Below the pieces are notes generated by a model, which ran no database searches, had not been told where the DNA came from, and worked only from the letters and a program-made list of their open reading frames with translations. Source: Lytechinus pictus (lineage: Eukaryota; Echinodermata; Echinoidea; Temnopleuroida; Toxopneustidae). From it: a stretch of 64,000 bases of DNA. The translations under genes were made by a program, and so were the position numbers. The DNA lies in assembly GCF_037042905.1 (NCBI RefSeq), contig NC_087252.1:13945201-14009200 (forward strand). The letters run 5' to 3'. The stretch's first letter is position 1. Every line of letters begins with the position of its first letter. This document shows positions 1 to 11,115 of this stretch, piece by piece.

Positions 1-640
1 GTTTTTGAAATGACATCACAACTTAGAAAGTATATGGACCTAGTTCATGAAACTTGAGCATATGTTTGTTCAAGTATTACTGAGCATTCTGCCTGAGGTC
101 CAGGTCCCATGACCTGGTCAAAAGTCATGTAGGGTCGATGAACGTAGACCAACCCTAAGAATACATTTTTGAAATTTCATCATAACTTAAAAGGTTTATG
201 AACCTAGTTCATCAAACGTGGTAATAAAGCATCACTTTACACCCTGTTTGAGTTTCAGGTCACATGACCAAGGTCAAAGGTCATTTAAGGTTAATAAACT
301 TTGACCATGTTGGGGGTGTTTGTTGAATTACCATCATAACTGTGAACGTTTATGAACCTAGTTCATAAAATTTAGACATAGAATTAATCAGTTATCTCTG
401 AACATCCTGTGCGAGGTTCAATTCACATGACCAAGGTCAAAAGTCATAAGGTCAATGAGCTTTGGCCATGTTGGGGGTAATTATTAAAATGCCATCATTA
501 CTTTGAAAGTTTATGAAATATATGGACATAGGCGTAATCGTGTATCACATGATCAAGGACTCAATGAACAAATCATTATATTATATTACTTGCTCTTTTC
601 AACGTCAGCACTGCTGCTATATTGAATTGCGTAATACTGT
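1..640 (+). repeat. Tandem ~165-190 bp repeat array, cut by window edge
   Basis: About three and a half diverged units, each running from a 'tatgaacctagttcatgaaa'-type segment to 'caggtcacatgaccaaggtc' and 'ggccatgttgggggt'. The closest relative is the interior of the element at 4413-5258, whose right end (tgctgctat, then aaatcgcgtaatgcaggcg) is also recognisable near 610-640 as 'tgctgctatattgaattgcgtaatac'. This is therefore probably the right half of a second copy that lost its terminal repeat. No coding potential is seen. Confidence 0.75.
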
Positions 641-2598
641 TCTTTTATTTTGTACATTGTAATTCCCTTTTAAATCATTTCCATGAAGAGATGAAGAGTG
701 CTATGGACATGTATATCATACATTTCTTATTATTCAAAGTTGAATTGGTAAAGTGACTTTTCCAAATGATACAAAGTGCGACTATTTTCATCTTGGTCTC
801 GGCCCGAGCTGCCGCTTACAGATCTGGCGTTCATTGTATTTAAGGCATTGTTCCTGCCAAATAGGGCCTTACCAGTCAACTCACCTGGGTCGAGTGCAGC
901 ACAATATTGATAATGGAGCTCAAAAGAGCAATGTCGTGATATTACCGTGTTACGTTGTGTCTTGCCTGTTTGCTGTTGTTGCCTTTGGAATGAGGGCAGT
1001 GTGTTTTGGTCTGTTTTAATTATTTTAGTGAATGATTGTCATTATCATGATATTATTAGTAATTCATTGTTGTTTCTATTTTGCCATCATCATTTTTATT
1101 ATTGCTCTAATGTGAAAGAAAGGAGCTGTTGGGTGTACCAAGTAGGCTCACACTTCTTCTAATAATCAAGCTTTCAACCTTTTAGGGGGTCTTCAGCAAG
1201 GCTCTTAAGACACAAATATAAAAACAATAATAGGCAACAGGGTGGTTCATTAAGTTTGTCATTTTTCACTTCTCGAATCCATCAAGGGTACCATGGGTAC
1301 GTTCTCGAACGAGGAGAAATCTTGTAAAAAAAAGCGACAATCTTTGCAAGGCAGGATTTGGCAGACTTGCTCAAGAACTAATGCTTCTTGAGTTCCCTTG
1401 ATTATTATCCAATGATTTCGTAGAAATCAAGAGACATCTGAACAAGTTGAATAGTATAGTAAAGTATTTATTTTCAGTATAAAAATTCAAAACGGATGGA
1501 TAGCCCATATTTAGTTTAGTCAACATGACAATGCTCTTCTTCCATGGGGTCCACAATCTGAGAACAATCCACCAAGCGAACCATGTCCCGAGGATTCAAG
1601 TTTAGGTGTTCAAGGGACATCATACAACCATACTACCATAGAGCTATTAATAGCTCCATGATACAACGTTGAGAATGAAAATACGAAAAATATAGGGATA
1701 CGGCTGAACTCTCGGAGAGCTCCTTAAGATTGGAAACTCTTTTTTTTCAATCTTAATATTTGCCGTGCCAAAGACGCAGCTGAGATAGTCATCTATCCCA
1801 TGGGGAGAGGTTATTAAAGCTACCGAAGTAGAATGGACTACATGTGAATAAAACCACTGAGTTAGCTGTTATATATCGGCTGTGAAAGTTATGGTAAATT
1901 AGTTCAAATAAAACAAGGATTTTTACTCTTACAAAGTAAAGTTTAATCAGGATTCTTTTTGGTAACAACTTTGGTTTTGTGCTGCACTGTAACTCGATTG
2001 ACAGAATATAGTTAAGTAGGGTGCAAGATTGATCGAGCCTCAGGCAGTTAGTTATATTCATAAATTGTACTTTGATAAGGCCTAATTGTCTGAAATTATG
2101 CGTTCAATGTCAGTAGAACCATTAAATTCATGATATCCATGCAGGGGTGGTATTCTGGACAACTCGTCATTTTTGTCATCAATTTTATTAACAGTCTTCG
2201 AGATGTGACACTGCTATGACTGTTCAAAATCCGTATTAGGAACCTGGTCTTTTCTAGATATTATAGTTTTCTCAGAGATATGACAGAGATATGTTCAAAG
2301 TACCGCCTTTGAATATCCACATCACTGTGTTTCAATGTCTGAGGAATCATTGGGGTCATAATAAGACGATTGTTATATCATTTCGGAGTCTCAATGTTCT
2401 TATATATGAATTCATAACTTTATGTTACATAATTATGCATACATTTGAAATTCTTGGGAAATGTTTCAAGGCAGATGTCACTTTTTGCATATATTAGAGT
2501 CTTACTTTGACTTTTTTTAATTCGACTATTTATGCATTCGGATTTGTTGACTTTCAGTTAGATATCCAATTCTATTACTAACTCTTGTTTTGAACTTA
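641..2598. other. No recognisable feature
   Basis: AT-rich unique-looking sequence. Open frames here are short (under 95 codons), lack splice-supported continuation and resemble no family I know. I see no RNA gene, repeat boundary or promoter that I could defend. Confidence 0.5.
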
Positions 2599-4030
2599 TA
2601 GTCCAGTAGAAATTTTTCATACCTGGAAAAGTTGTTAAGTACAAGGTTTTTTTGTTGACTTGTGTTCTAGATGGGTATTGAAGTAAATTCAGCTTGGTTG
2701 CCACCTTGGCAACGTTGAGCAATTTTTTTAATTAGCCTAATTAGCATAATCATCTAATTAGCATATTACGATATGTAATATGCTACTTCTCTTAAACCAG
2801 AAAGATTAAAACATAAATAATGCCATTTTACTAAGAGGTCCTGTGACGAGGAATCGATTTATAGCAATAATTTAAAAATATAAGTTATACATTTATCGTA
2901 ATCAGCCTAATTAGCATAATGAGCTAATTAGCATAAGTGTAACATATATGTATTTGTGGATGTCTATCCAAAAAATGCCCCCTATAGTGAGGAATTCATT
3001 TATGACATTATTTTTCAATTTTAACCAATGTAATTGCTGCAATTAATGTAATTGCTGCAATTAACATAATTAGCATAATGCACTAATTAACATATATAAA
3101 TGTATATGTGTAATACATATAAAAATATATATTTCTTTGTCACTTAATATCGAGAATGTCCAAAAACATGATTAATACAGCTACCCTATGCTGGTTTTCT
3201 AATGGCTAGGAATTAATTTATGACATTATTTTTCCCTTACCAATGTAATTGTCGGAGTTAGCATAATTAGCATAATGCGCTAATTACCATATATGTGCAA
3301 TATATACATTCCTTTGTCATTTTATATCGAAAATTCTGAATACATAAATAAAACAGCTATCCCATGGTTTTCTATGACAAGGAATTAATTTCTGACATTA
3401 TTTTTTCCCCTTTTAGCCAACTTAATTGTCGTAATTAGTATAATTAGCATAATGCGCTAATTAATATATACATGTATGTGCAATACATTCCTTTGTCATT
3501 TTATACCGAAAATGCCCGAATACATGAATAATACAGCTATCCCATGGTTTTCTACGACGAGGAATTAATTTCTGACATTATTTTTCCCCCTTTTACCAAT
3601 GTAATTGTCGTAATTAGTATAATTAGCATAATGCGCTAATTAACACATATGTGCAATATTCCTTTATCATTTTAAACTGAGTGAGAATTCCTGAAAATAT
3701 ATATAATACAGCTATCCTATAGTTTTTCGATAATGAGGAATTATTTTGTAGCATTATCTTTTTCCTTTAAATAATGTTATTGTTGTAATTAGCTTAATTA
3801 GCATAATGCGCTAAATAACACATTTGCAATAAATAGATTTCTGTGTCAAAGTACTGTCTACATCGGCCTGAAAACATATATAATACAGCTCTTCTAATGT
3901 TTTCTATGTTGATGAATTCATTTATGACAGTGATTTTCCATTTTAACCAATGTCAATGCCTTAATTAGAATTACTGGCCCAATGCACTAATTAACATCTA
4001 TGTGCAATATATCAAGTATATATTCCTATG

Positions 4031-4298
4031 ACCGGTGTGTTGGCTCAGTTGGTAGGGCATCCGTCTCACAACCCGGAGGTCGGGGTTTCACACCCCGGCC
4101 GCATCAGACCAAAATATGTTAAAAGATGGGAGTTGCTGCTACCCTGTTTGACGTTCAACGATTAAAAGGATAGAGCCTCGTCGATCTGGCGCTGCACAGC
4201 GGCTGCCGAGCCCACGATTAATTGGGCAAAGCAAATTTTTGGATTATTTCATTTCATGTCTATTTCGAATAATATGGATTTTCATTTTTTCATTTTTT
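4031..4298 (+). mobile_element. tRNA-derived SINE
   Basis: The 5' part has the form of a tRNA gene: an A-box like TGGCTCAGTTGG near 4041 and a B-box like GGGTTTCACACCCC near 4083, followed by a non-tRNA body and a T-rich 3' end. It is flanked by the pentamer CTATG at 4026-4030 and 4299-4303, which fits a short target-site duplication. It interrupts a repeat unit of the fold-back arm: the unit's text resumes at 4304 with 'ttagtttatatcgagtgtgc'. It therefore inserted after the arm was formed. Confidence 0.75.
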
Positions 4299-4412
4299 CT
4301 ATGTTAGTTTATATCGAGTGTGCCTGAAAACATGAAAAATACAGCTATCATATGGTTAGTGGTAATTAAAATACAGATGCAATACAAATATGTCGTTGTC
4401 ACTGTAGTTATT

Positions 4413-5258
4413 GTCTCGCCTGCATAGCAGAGCGAGACTATAGGCGCCGCTTTTCCGACGGCGGCGGCGAAATCAGCGTCGTCAACATTGATATCATATA
4501 AACCAAGCAATGTCAATGTCATCATAACTTAGAAAGTATATGAACCTAGATCATGAAACTGGGACATAAAATTAATCAAGTATTACTAAACATCTTGCCT
4601 TAGTTTCAGGTCACATGACTAAGGTCAATAGTCATTTAGGGCCAATGAACAAAGATCTTGTTGGGGGAATGCATATCGAAATCTTAACCAAAAATAAGTT
4701 TTTGAAATGTCGTCATAAGTAACCTAGAAAATGTATGGACCTAGTTCACGAAAATTAAACATAAGGGTAAGCAGGTAATACTGAATATTTTGTCTGAGTT
4801 TCAGGTCACATGACCTAGGTCAAATGTCACTTAGCATCAATGAACTTTGGCTATGTTGGGGGTATTTGTGGGATTGTCATAACCTTAAATGTTTATGGAT
4901 CCACATGTAGTTAATGAAACTTAGACATAAATGCAACCAGGTAGGCCTATCCCTGTATCCTGTGTGCATGTCAGGTCAAAGGTAATGTAAGGTCAATGAA
5001 CTTTGGCCATGTTGGGGGTATTTTTTAACTTGGCATCATATCTTAGAAAGTTTATGGATCTAGTTTATGAAACATAAACATATGGGTAATCAAGGATGAA
5101 GGATTGTTTTGCACACATGTTAGGTCACTTGATCATGGTCTAATGCCATTTTGGATCAATGGACATCGTATGAATTGTTCTTACGTGAATATTTTATGCA
5201 ATAGCTGTTTTCAAAGTCAAAACTGCTGCTATGTCAAATCGCGTAATGCAGGCGAGAC
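4413..5258. mobile_element. 846-bp element with 13-bp TIRs, end hairpin and internal tandem repeats
   Basis: It begins GTCTCGCCTGCAT (4413-4425) and ends with the exact complement (5246-5258). The left end continues into AGCAGAGCGAGAC, making a terminal hairpin of GTCTCGC/GCGAGAC plus CTGC/GCAG around ATA. A GC-rich block (cgccgcttttccgacgg) follows, then about four diverged 165-190 bp tandem units of the type seen at 1-640. It sits in the spacer of the fold-back element. Short inverted ends, a single hairpin and internal satellite-like units resemble non-autonomous Helentron/HINE elements of marine invertebrates, but a TIR MITE is equally possible. Confidence 0.7.
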
Positions 5259-6728
5259 TGACAGAGGCGTTCCACTTTGATTAGCTCATTATGTCAATTA
5301 AGCAAATCACAACATTAACATTGTTTAAAGTAAAATACGATATCATAAATGAATTCCTCATCATAGAAAACTATTAATTAGCTGTATTATTCATGTTTTC
5401 AGGCAATTTTAAAGTATAAAATGACAAAGGAATATATATTAATATGAAATTATATTGTTAATTATGTAAATTAGCGCAGTATACTGATTGTTCTAATTAC
5501 ACAATAACATTTGTTAAACGGGGAAAATAATGTCACAAAAGAATTCTTCATAATAGAAAACCATAGGATATCTGTATTATTTATGTTTTCAGGCTGTTGT
5601 AGTAATTTGACAAATAAATCTATATATATGTTAATTAGTGCATTAGTTTTCAGGCTTTCTCAATATGAAATGACAAAGGTTAATTAGCGCAATATGCTAA
5701 TTACGAATATTACATTGGTAAAAAGGTAAAAATAATGTCATACGTGAATTCCTAGTCATAGGATATTATCGGATAGTACTATTCATGTTTTCGGGCATTC
5801 TTGATATAAAATGACAAAGGAATATATATTCATATGTAAATTATAGCTCATAAGTTAATTAGCGCATTATGCTAATTACGCTAATTTAAACAATAACATT
5901 TGTTAAACGGGAAAAATAATTTCACCAAAGAATTCCTCATAGAATAATGCCATAGGATAGCTGTATTATTTATGTATTCAGGCTGTTGTAGTACTTTGAC
6001 AAATAAATATATATGTTAATTAGTGCATTAGGTTGATTATGCTAATTATGCTAATTACAGCGACTGCATTGTTTAAAATGGAAAAATAATGTCATAAATG
6101 AATTCCTCACCATAGAAAACCATAGGATAGCTATATTATTCATTTTTCGGGCATTCTCGATATGAAATTACAAAGAAATATGTATTTTTATATATTTACA
6201 CACATATATGTTAATTAGTGCATTATGTTAATTATGCTAATTACAGTGATTACATTGCTTAAAATGGAAAAATAATGTCATAAGTGAATTCCTCGCTATA
6301 GAAAACCCTAGAAGGGAAGCATTATCTACGTATTGGGCATTGTTTGGATAGACATCCACAAATACATATATATTACACTTATGCTAATTGGCTCATTATG
6401 CTAATTAGGCTGATTACGATAATTGCATAACAATATTCAAAATATTGTTATGCATGGATTCAACGTCACAGGACCTCTTAGAAAAATGATATTATTTATG
6501 TTTTTAGTCTTTCTGGGTTAAGAGGAGTAGTAAATTACATATCGTACATATGCTAATTAGATGATTATGCTAATTAGGCTAATTAAAAAAATTGCTCAAG
6601 GTTGCCAAGGTGGCAACCAAGCTGAATTTACTTCAATACCCATCTAGAACACAAATCAACAAAAAAAACTTGTACTTAACAACTTTTCCAGGTCTTGTAC
6701 ATGGCCTATGAGACTGTCTACTGGACTA

Positions 6729-8069
6729 TTATACAAAATGCAATATTTGCTCCAGTACTTTCAGCTGCGAAAAATGTGGAAATAGGTTGTTGGCTGTTTT
6801 GGAAAATATGTTTACATTATGATGGGGTGATCATAATTTGCGCACATTTTAAATTTATCATGAAGTTGATTTTCAATCAAAAAATTCTCACAGTTCTCAC
6901 AAAATTAATAAAAAAATAAATACCAGACGGAAGGCAAGATTCCGAAGTCAATTTTGCTTGACGGAATTATGATCGATCGGGAAAAAACGAATTTGGGACT
7001 TTTATTTCGAATTTAGATCAATAAAATCCTTTTTTTTTATTTCATCAAAATGATGTATAACGGAAAGTAAAATCGTGTTTATAGGCGGACATTAAAGTGT
7101 GTACCATTGAGGAGTGGATAGGGGGGGTGTTCAGTATCTTACAAACAGTGCAAAGTTTCCCATTTTAAACATGTTAAAGGTCGTTCCCATGTAGCGTTTG
7201 ATTGCCCTTTTTTGAATCTTCGAGTAAAACTTTTTTTCTGATCATAGTGTAGAATTATAAATGAAAGCCTATAGGGAATTGATACGACAATACAATCGAC
7301 CAATTGCCTACTGAAACACGACTTCCCTGCACACTGTCGAGTGTGATTGCGTAATTCAGAAAAAGTCAGTGGTTTAAAACAAAAATCGTGAATTACGTTT
7401 GAAGGGGTACTCCCGGCTGAAAATAATGACTGAACAAATAAAAAAAGGTGACCAAACACTGGAAATTTGATCAAAATCGGACAAGAAATAACGGTTCCAT
7501 CCACGTAGGCTAGGCATGAATATTCACGAGCAAATTGTTGATGTCACATCCCATCTTGTTTTTTGATTTATTCTTTTGTCCTCCAAGAATAAAAAACAGA
7601 TTGGCGACTTATTTCATAAGGGAGGCATGATATCATACACACATGTATGAGAGTATGTATAAAAATATGAAATAACTATGATTTCATGTTATACAAGAAA
7701 AGGGAAGGTGGGGATATGACATTATTAGCCCACCTAATAAATATCTATGACGATGTGCATACATGTATAAGTATTTTCACAAAATATTATTAAAGTTTCA
7801 AGTTCAATGCCCCCGTTATTTCTTATTTGAATTTTGCTTTATGAATTCCACTCCATTTGAGATATAATTCTTTTCAGCCGGAGTACACCCTTTAACAGAA
7901 GAGGTGTGTTGAATGGTAGTCTTTTGTTCAAGTGTTAAATGATTGTAGACATATGTAAGAAATCGATAATTTTTCTTGCGAAATTTATGTTTGTACACAA
8001 CGTTTGAGGTGTGTCATTAGAAAGCTTTTTTTTAGAATAATACCTAGTTACTATAATGATTATTATTAT
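6729..8069. other. No gene seen; one dispersed-repeat relic
   Basis: Around 7403-7504 a stretch reading 'aaggggtactcccggctgaa' followed by 'gatcaaaatcggacaagaaa' matches the family found at 20979-21517. A 121-codon open frame on the minus strand (7139-7504) lies over this repeat and is probably not a gene. Nothing else is recognised. Confidence 0.5.
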
Positions 8070-8258
8070 CCCGGTGGGTGTTTCATAAAGTTGTTCGTAA
8101 GTTAAGGACGACTTTAAGAATGAGTGGTGAACCTTCCTTACGTGCGAAATAATCACCAATGCACATTAAATGGTGAATATCATTTACCACAAGAAAGAAT
8201 CACCGGTGGTTCTTACGTCACTTATAACCTACGAATAGCTTTATGAAATAGCACCCGG
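8070..8258. mobile_element. MITE, 'TTTCATAAAG' family
   Basis: About 189 bp with imperfect terminal inverted repeats of about 40 bp (left: CCCGGTGGGTGTTTCATAAA; right end is the complement of CCGGGTGCTATTTCATAAAG). The interior is itself fold-back like (tggtgaac and gtgatt... mirrored by 'caccggtggttc'). The same family recurs at 29772-29959. Confidence 0.7.
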
Positions 8259-8417
8259 TCCACTTTCAATATATAGGCCTAATGTCTCTTTTACACGAAT
8301 CGTTTTTGTTCTGGGGTATCATCTCAATATGTCCGTAATTAAGAATTAACTTATTTACATATGTTATAAACATGTGATTTTAAATTCATTGTGAAAATGG
8401 GAAATATATATTTATAG

Positions 8418-8470
<53 letters not shown>
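8418..8470. repeat. (TA)n microsatellite
   Basis: Uninterrupted TA dinucleotide run of roughly 50 bp, followed by gcaggtgtgagt. Confidence 0.95.
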
Positions 8471-8471
<1 letters not shown>

Positions 8472-8642
8472 CAGGTGTGAGTATTATATATTACATTCAA
8501 TGTGTAAACATAAAACTTGGTTCGTTTGGTGTATGATTCACGATCTTATCAGGTTGGTGCGTCGGACAGCTATCAGGTTATTTGGTGGAAGTAATAAGTA
8601 TCTGAATAAAAAAAAAACATTAGGCGTATTTCAAAGTTTGTA

Positions 8643-8945
8643 TTGCTCATATCATTTTGTGTGACTATGTACAATGTGAAATTATTTAGCTCGGATGCAT
8701 CATTCACGTGCCTCCCATTCGGACGACATTCCTGTGGATATTCCCTTTGGTTACAACGTTTTGTGTACATACCTTCTCCTATAGATATTCCCGACCTTTC
8801 GTTGGAAGAACGCGAACGCTTATTTACGACGTTAGTTGATTTTGGAAGAGACTTTTGGGCCCGTCGTCATGGTCGTAAAACTCTGTACTGCAAATTGTGT
8901 GACATGAGATTTTTTTTCGTTTCGCATCTGGAACGGAAACATTAA
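8643..8945 (+). other. Unassigned 100-codon open frame with a C2H2-like end
   Basis: The frame ends in a segment with C-x2-C-x9-H-x4-H spacing (CKLCDMRFFFVSHLERKH), preceded by an acidic/basic stretch (SLEERERLFTTLVDFGRDFW) that reads like real protein. The first ~40 residues look like translated non-coding DNA. It could be a broken exon of a zinc-finger or transposon gene, or chance. No splice partner was found. Confidence 0.2.
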
Positions 8946-9056
8946 ATTTGCGTTTCGTGTGCAGAATTCTGGTTGCTACTATGGTAACAGCGATATATCC
9001 GATTTAGGACGACTTTCCGAAGCCACATTTGGTGCCTCCCAGAGCTCGAGAGGCCG

Positions 9057-9356
9057 CCCGGGGAGCCCACTTCCATTAAATAGTGGATACCAGCCTCGAC
9101 CACGCGGAAAAAGGGAAAGAGTGGGCAAGTACGTTACGTATAGACCTATGTAACGTTGTAAGGGTGTCAAAACGATGTTTAAAATACTGAAAAGGAGGAT
9201 ATGTTTTCAATACTTGTAGGGTTTCACAAGCTAAATACTTGTTAAGAGATGCATTTTCATAATCTGGAAAATCCTTGCTTCCCTTGTTTAGGGTGCTTTT
9301 CGAAACCACATGGTCGTGCCTGGTATCCACTCATCAATGGAAGTGGTCCCCCCGGG
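9057..9356. repeat. Imperfect inverted repeat, ~55-bp arms
   Basis: Arms at 9057-9113 and 9299-9356 share 'cacttccat' and 'agtggatacca' in opposite orientation, at about 75% identity, around a 185-bp spacer. It may be a small decayed TIR element. No function is visible. Confidence 0.5.
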
Positions 9357-10384
9357 AATTCGAATCAAAGCCCCATTTCTGGGGAAAGTAAAATATAATG
9401 CCCATTACATTGTGTGCTATAGAGGCATATCGTTTGTTTAGGAGTAAACAAAAGAAAAAAACCCAAGTACGTGTCCAGACGTATACATGCTGTGTACATA
9501 ATCAACGCATGCGAAATGGTTTCAGCTGGAGAGGTGATTTGACCCATCGAATCAATTGCCAGAGATCCACCAATAATCCACATTAAATGCAATATCGATT
9601 CGATTGACTGTAATGATCTATATCTAAGCCTTAATCAGTAACTTTTTCCTCACTCAATATGTACTCGATTTGTTTGAAAAACCACTTTCTTATCCATCTC
9701 GTAATCTATTTTAGGTCCAGTATTTCGAATATCTCCAGACATCAGTCGTAATGTACATGCATGTATGGTGCGGGTGTCGCGGGAAAGAATTTTGCACACG
9801 AAAAGCAGATCTGTAGGGCCTGTAACCCCCTTGTAACACAAAGCTTAGCATTGATTGTAGAGCGTTTTCTACGTTTGCTTCTATTGACTATAATGTTCAA
9901 TCAATCTTAAAAATCAAGTGTATGATTAAGCGTTAATTTTTGTGTAAGGGGACCCTAATATTAGCGTCCGTGAGGATTGCGAAAAGTGGCAAATTAGCGA
10001 TTCAAGAATACGGTAAGTGTATTGGATGTGCTCGTGCTGGGAGGTCTTTGTCAAAGATTAATGAACCGGAACAGAAGTTTCGTCCTAAGTTTCGCATGCA
10101 GCTGAGGAAAAAATTGAAATAATTATGTCGTTTGTCAAGAGTTCAAGACGAAACTGCTGTTTTAATTCACCAATTTTCGACAAAGACTTCTTGGCTGTTT
10201 ATTGTCACGAAGGGCCTTTGACAATACGTTTTCAACGTTCTTGAATCCGTCGTGCCTCGATGAGTGAAAACTTTTCAGGCGTGGAAGTTTCAGTGAACGC
10301 TAATTAAGTACCAGTCAAATAAAAACACGGATCCCGAAGAGTCTACACAGCAATTCCCGGATCGAGCCGGCATAATCTACAATG
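9357..10384. other. No recognisable feature
   Basis: Unique-looking sequence; open frames are under 65 codons and without splice context. No repeat or RNA gene is recognised. Confidence 0.45.
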
Positions 10385-10745
10385 ATCTAGGGGTAAATTA
10401 CAAACTCGTCTATTGCCAACTAGCCCACTCATTACATGGTCTACGTTCATTGAGTCTAATGCCATTCCGTCTAACAGCATTTCGTCTGATAACCAGTTGG
10501 TCCAATAATCACCGGTTCGTTTATGACATTGTTTCATAACCAGTTGGTCTAATACCCATTTATTTTCAATTTCATTTCGCCCAATTAACACTTAATCCAA
10601 TTGACCTATTGGACCAACCCGATATTACACGAATTGTGAGTGGACGAGATGGCAATTATACCCTGTGGATAATGGTATGATTGAGGTAGACCAAATGATA
10701 GACGAGTTAGTAATAGGACAAATTGGCATTTTAAACAGAAGAATA
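10385..10745. repeat. Diverged inverted repeat rich in 'gtctaatnncatttngtc'
   Basis: The left half repeats phrases such as 'ttcgtctgataaccagttgg' and 'ggtctaatacccatt'. The right half repeats the complementary phrases 'gtagaccaaatgatagac' and 'aggacaaattgg'. The pattern fits an old fold-back MITE. A run of 14 G follows at 10790-10803. Confidence 0.45.
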
Positions 10746-11115
10746 TGGGGAGGTCCGGGACTGAGTGTCGACGTGTAGACTGCATAAATGGGGGGGGGGG
10801 GGGTCTGGATAGGCCTCATCATCCTCCCCCACTTTGGAACAACAGAGGAACGACTCAAACCATCCCATATTGCTCTGCACACAGTAGTCCACGGATGACG
10901 TTGGATATTTTTCACCTCGCCGCGGAGGAAAACTATTATATAGTTCCCCGAGAAACAAATATTACTATGAAAAGAACATGACGTGTTATATTGTTACCAA
11001 ATGGAAATAAATGTAGGATAGGCTTATTTCTAGAAAATTTTGCTGCCTCACCATTTGATTATAGTTGCGGACCTCGGTGCGGTATATCCATTGGCTCTTC
11101 TCTCGCATCGTTTAT

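Larger units (their letters stand above)
2599..6728. mobile_element. 4.1 kb fold-back element with ~178-bp tandem repeat arms
   Basis: The left arm (2599 to about 4025, resuming 4304-4380) and the right arm (about 5262-6728) are inverted copies of each other. The outermost shared words are TAGTCCAGTAGA at 2599 and its complement at 6717-6728. Next come 'acctggaaaagttgttaagt' near 2622 and its complement near 6670, then a segment around 2700 (gttgccaccttggcaac) mirrored near 6600. Each arm is built of roughly 175-180 bp units carrying 'aattagcataatgcgctaat' (2911, 3071, 3268, 3445, 3624, 3799 on the left). No transposase is present, so the element is non-autonomous. It resembles in design, not in sequence, the TU fold-back elements described from sea urchins. 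The target duplication is unclear. Confidence 0.8.

Noticed and set aside
4300-4525. Coding potential in the hairpin element (73 codons, minus)
   Set aside because: Falls across the element's GC-rich terminus; no domain.
1-5258. CRISPR-like regular repeats
   Set aside because: Units are long, diverged and without constant short repeats and unique spacers; the genome is eukaryotic.
7139-7504. 121-codon open frame on the minus strand
   Set aside because: Lies over a dispersed repeat (the 'aaggggtactcccggctgaa' family), has no domain and no splice partner.
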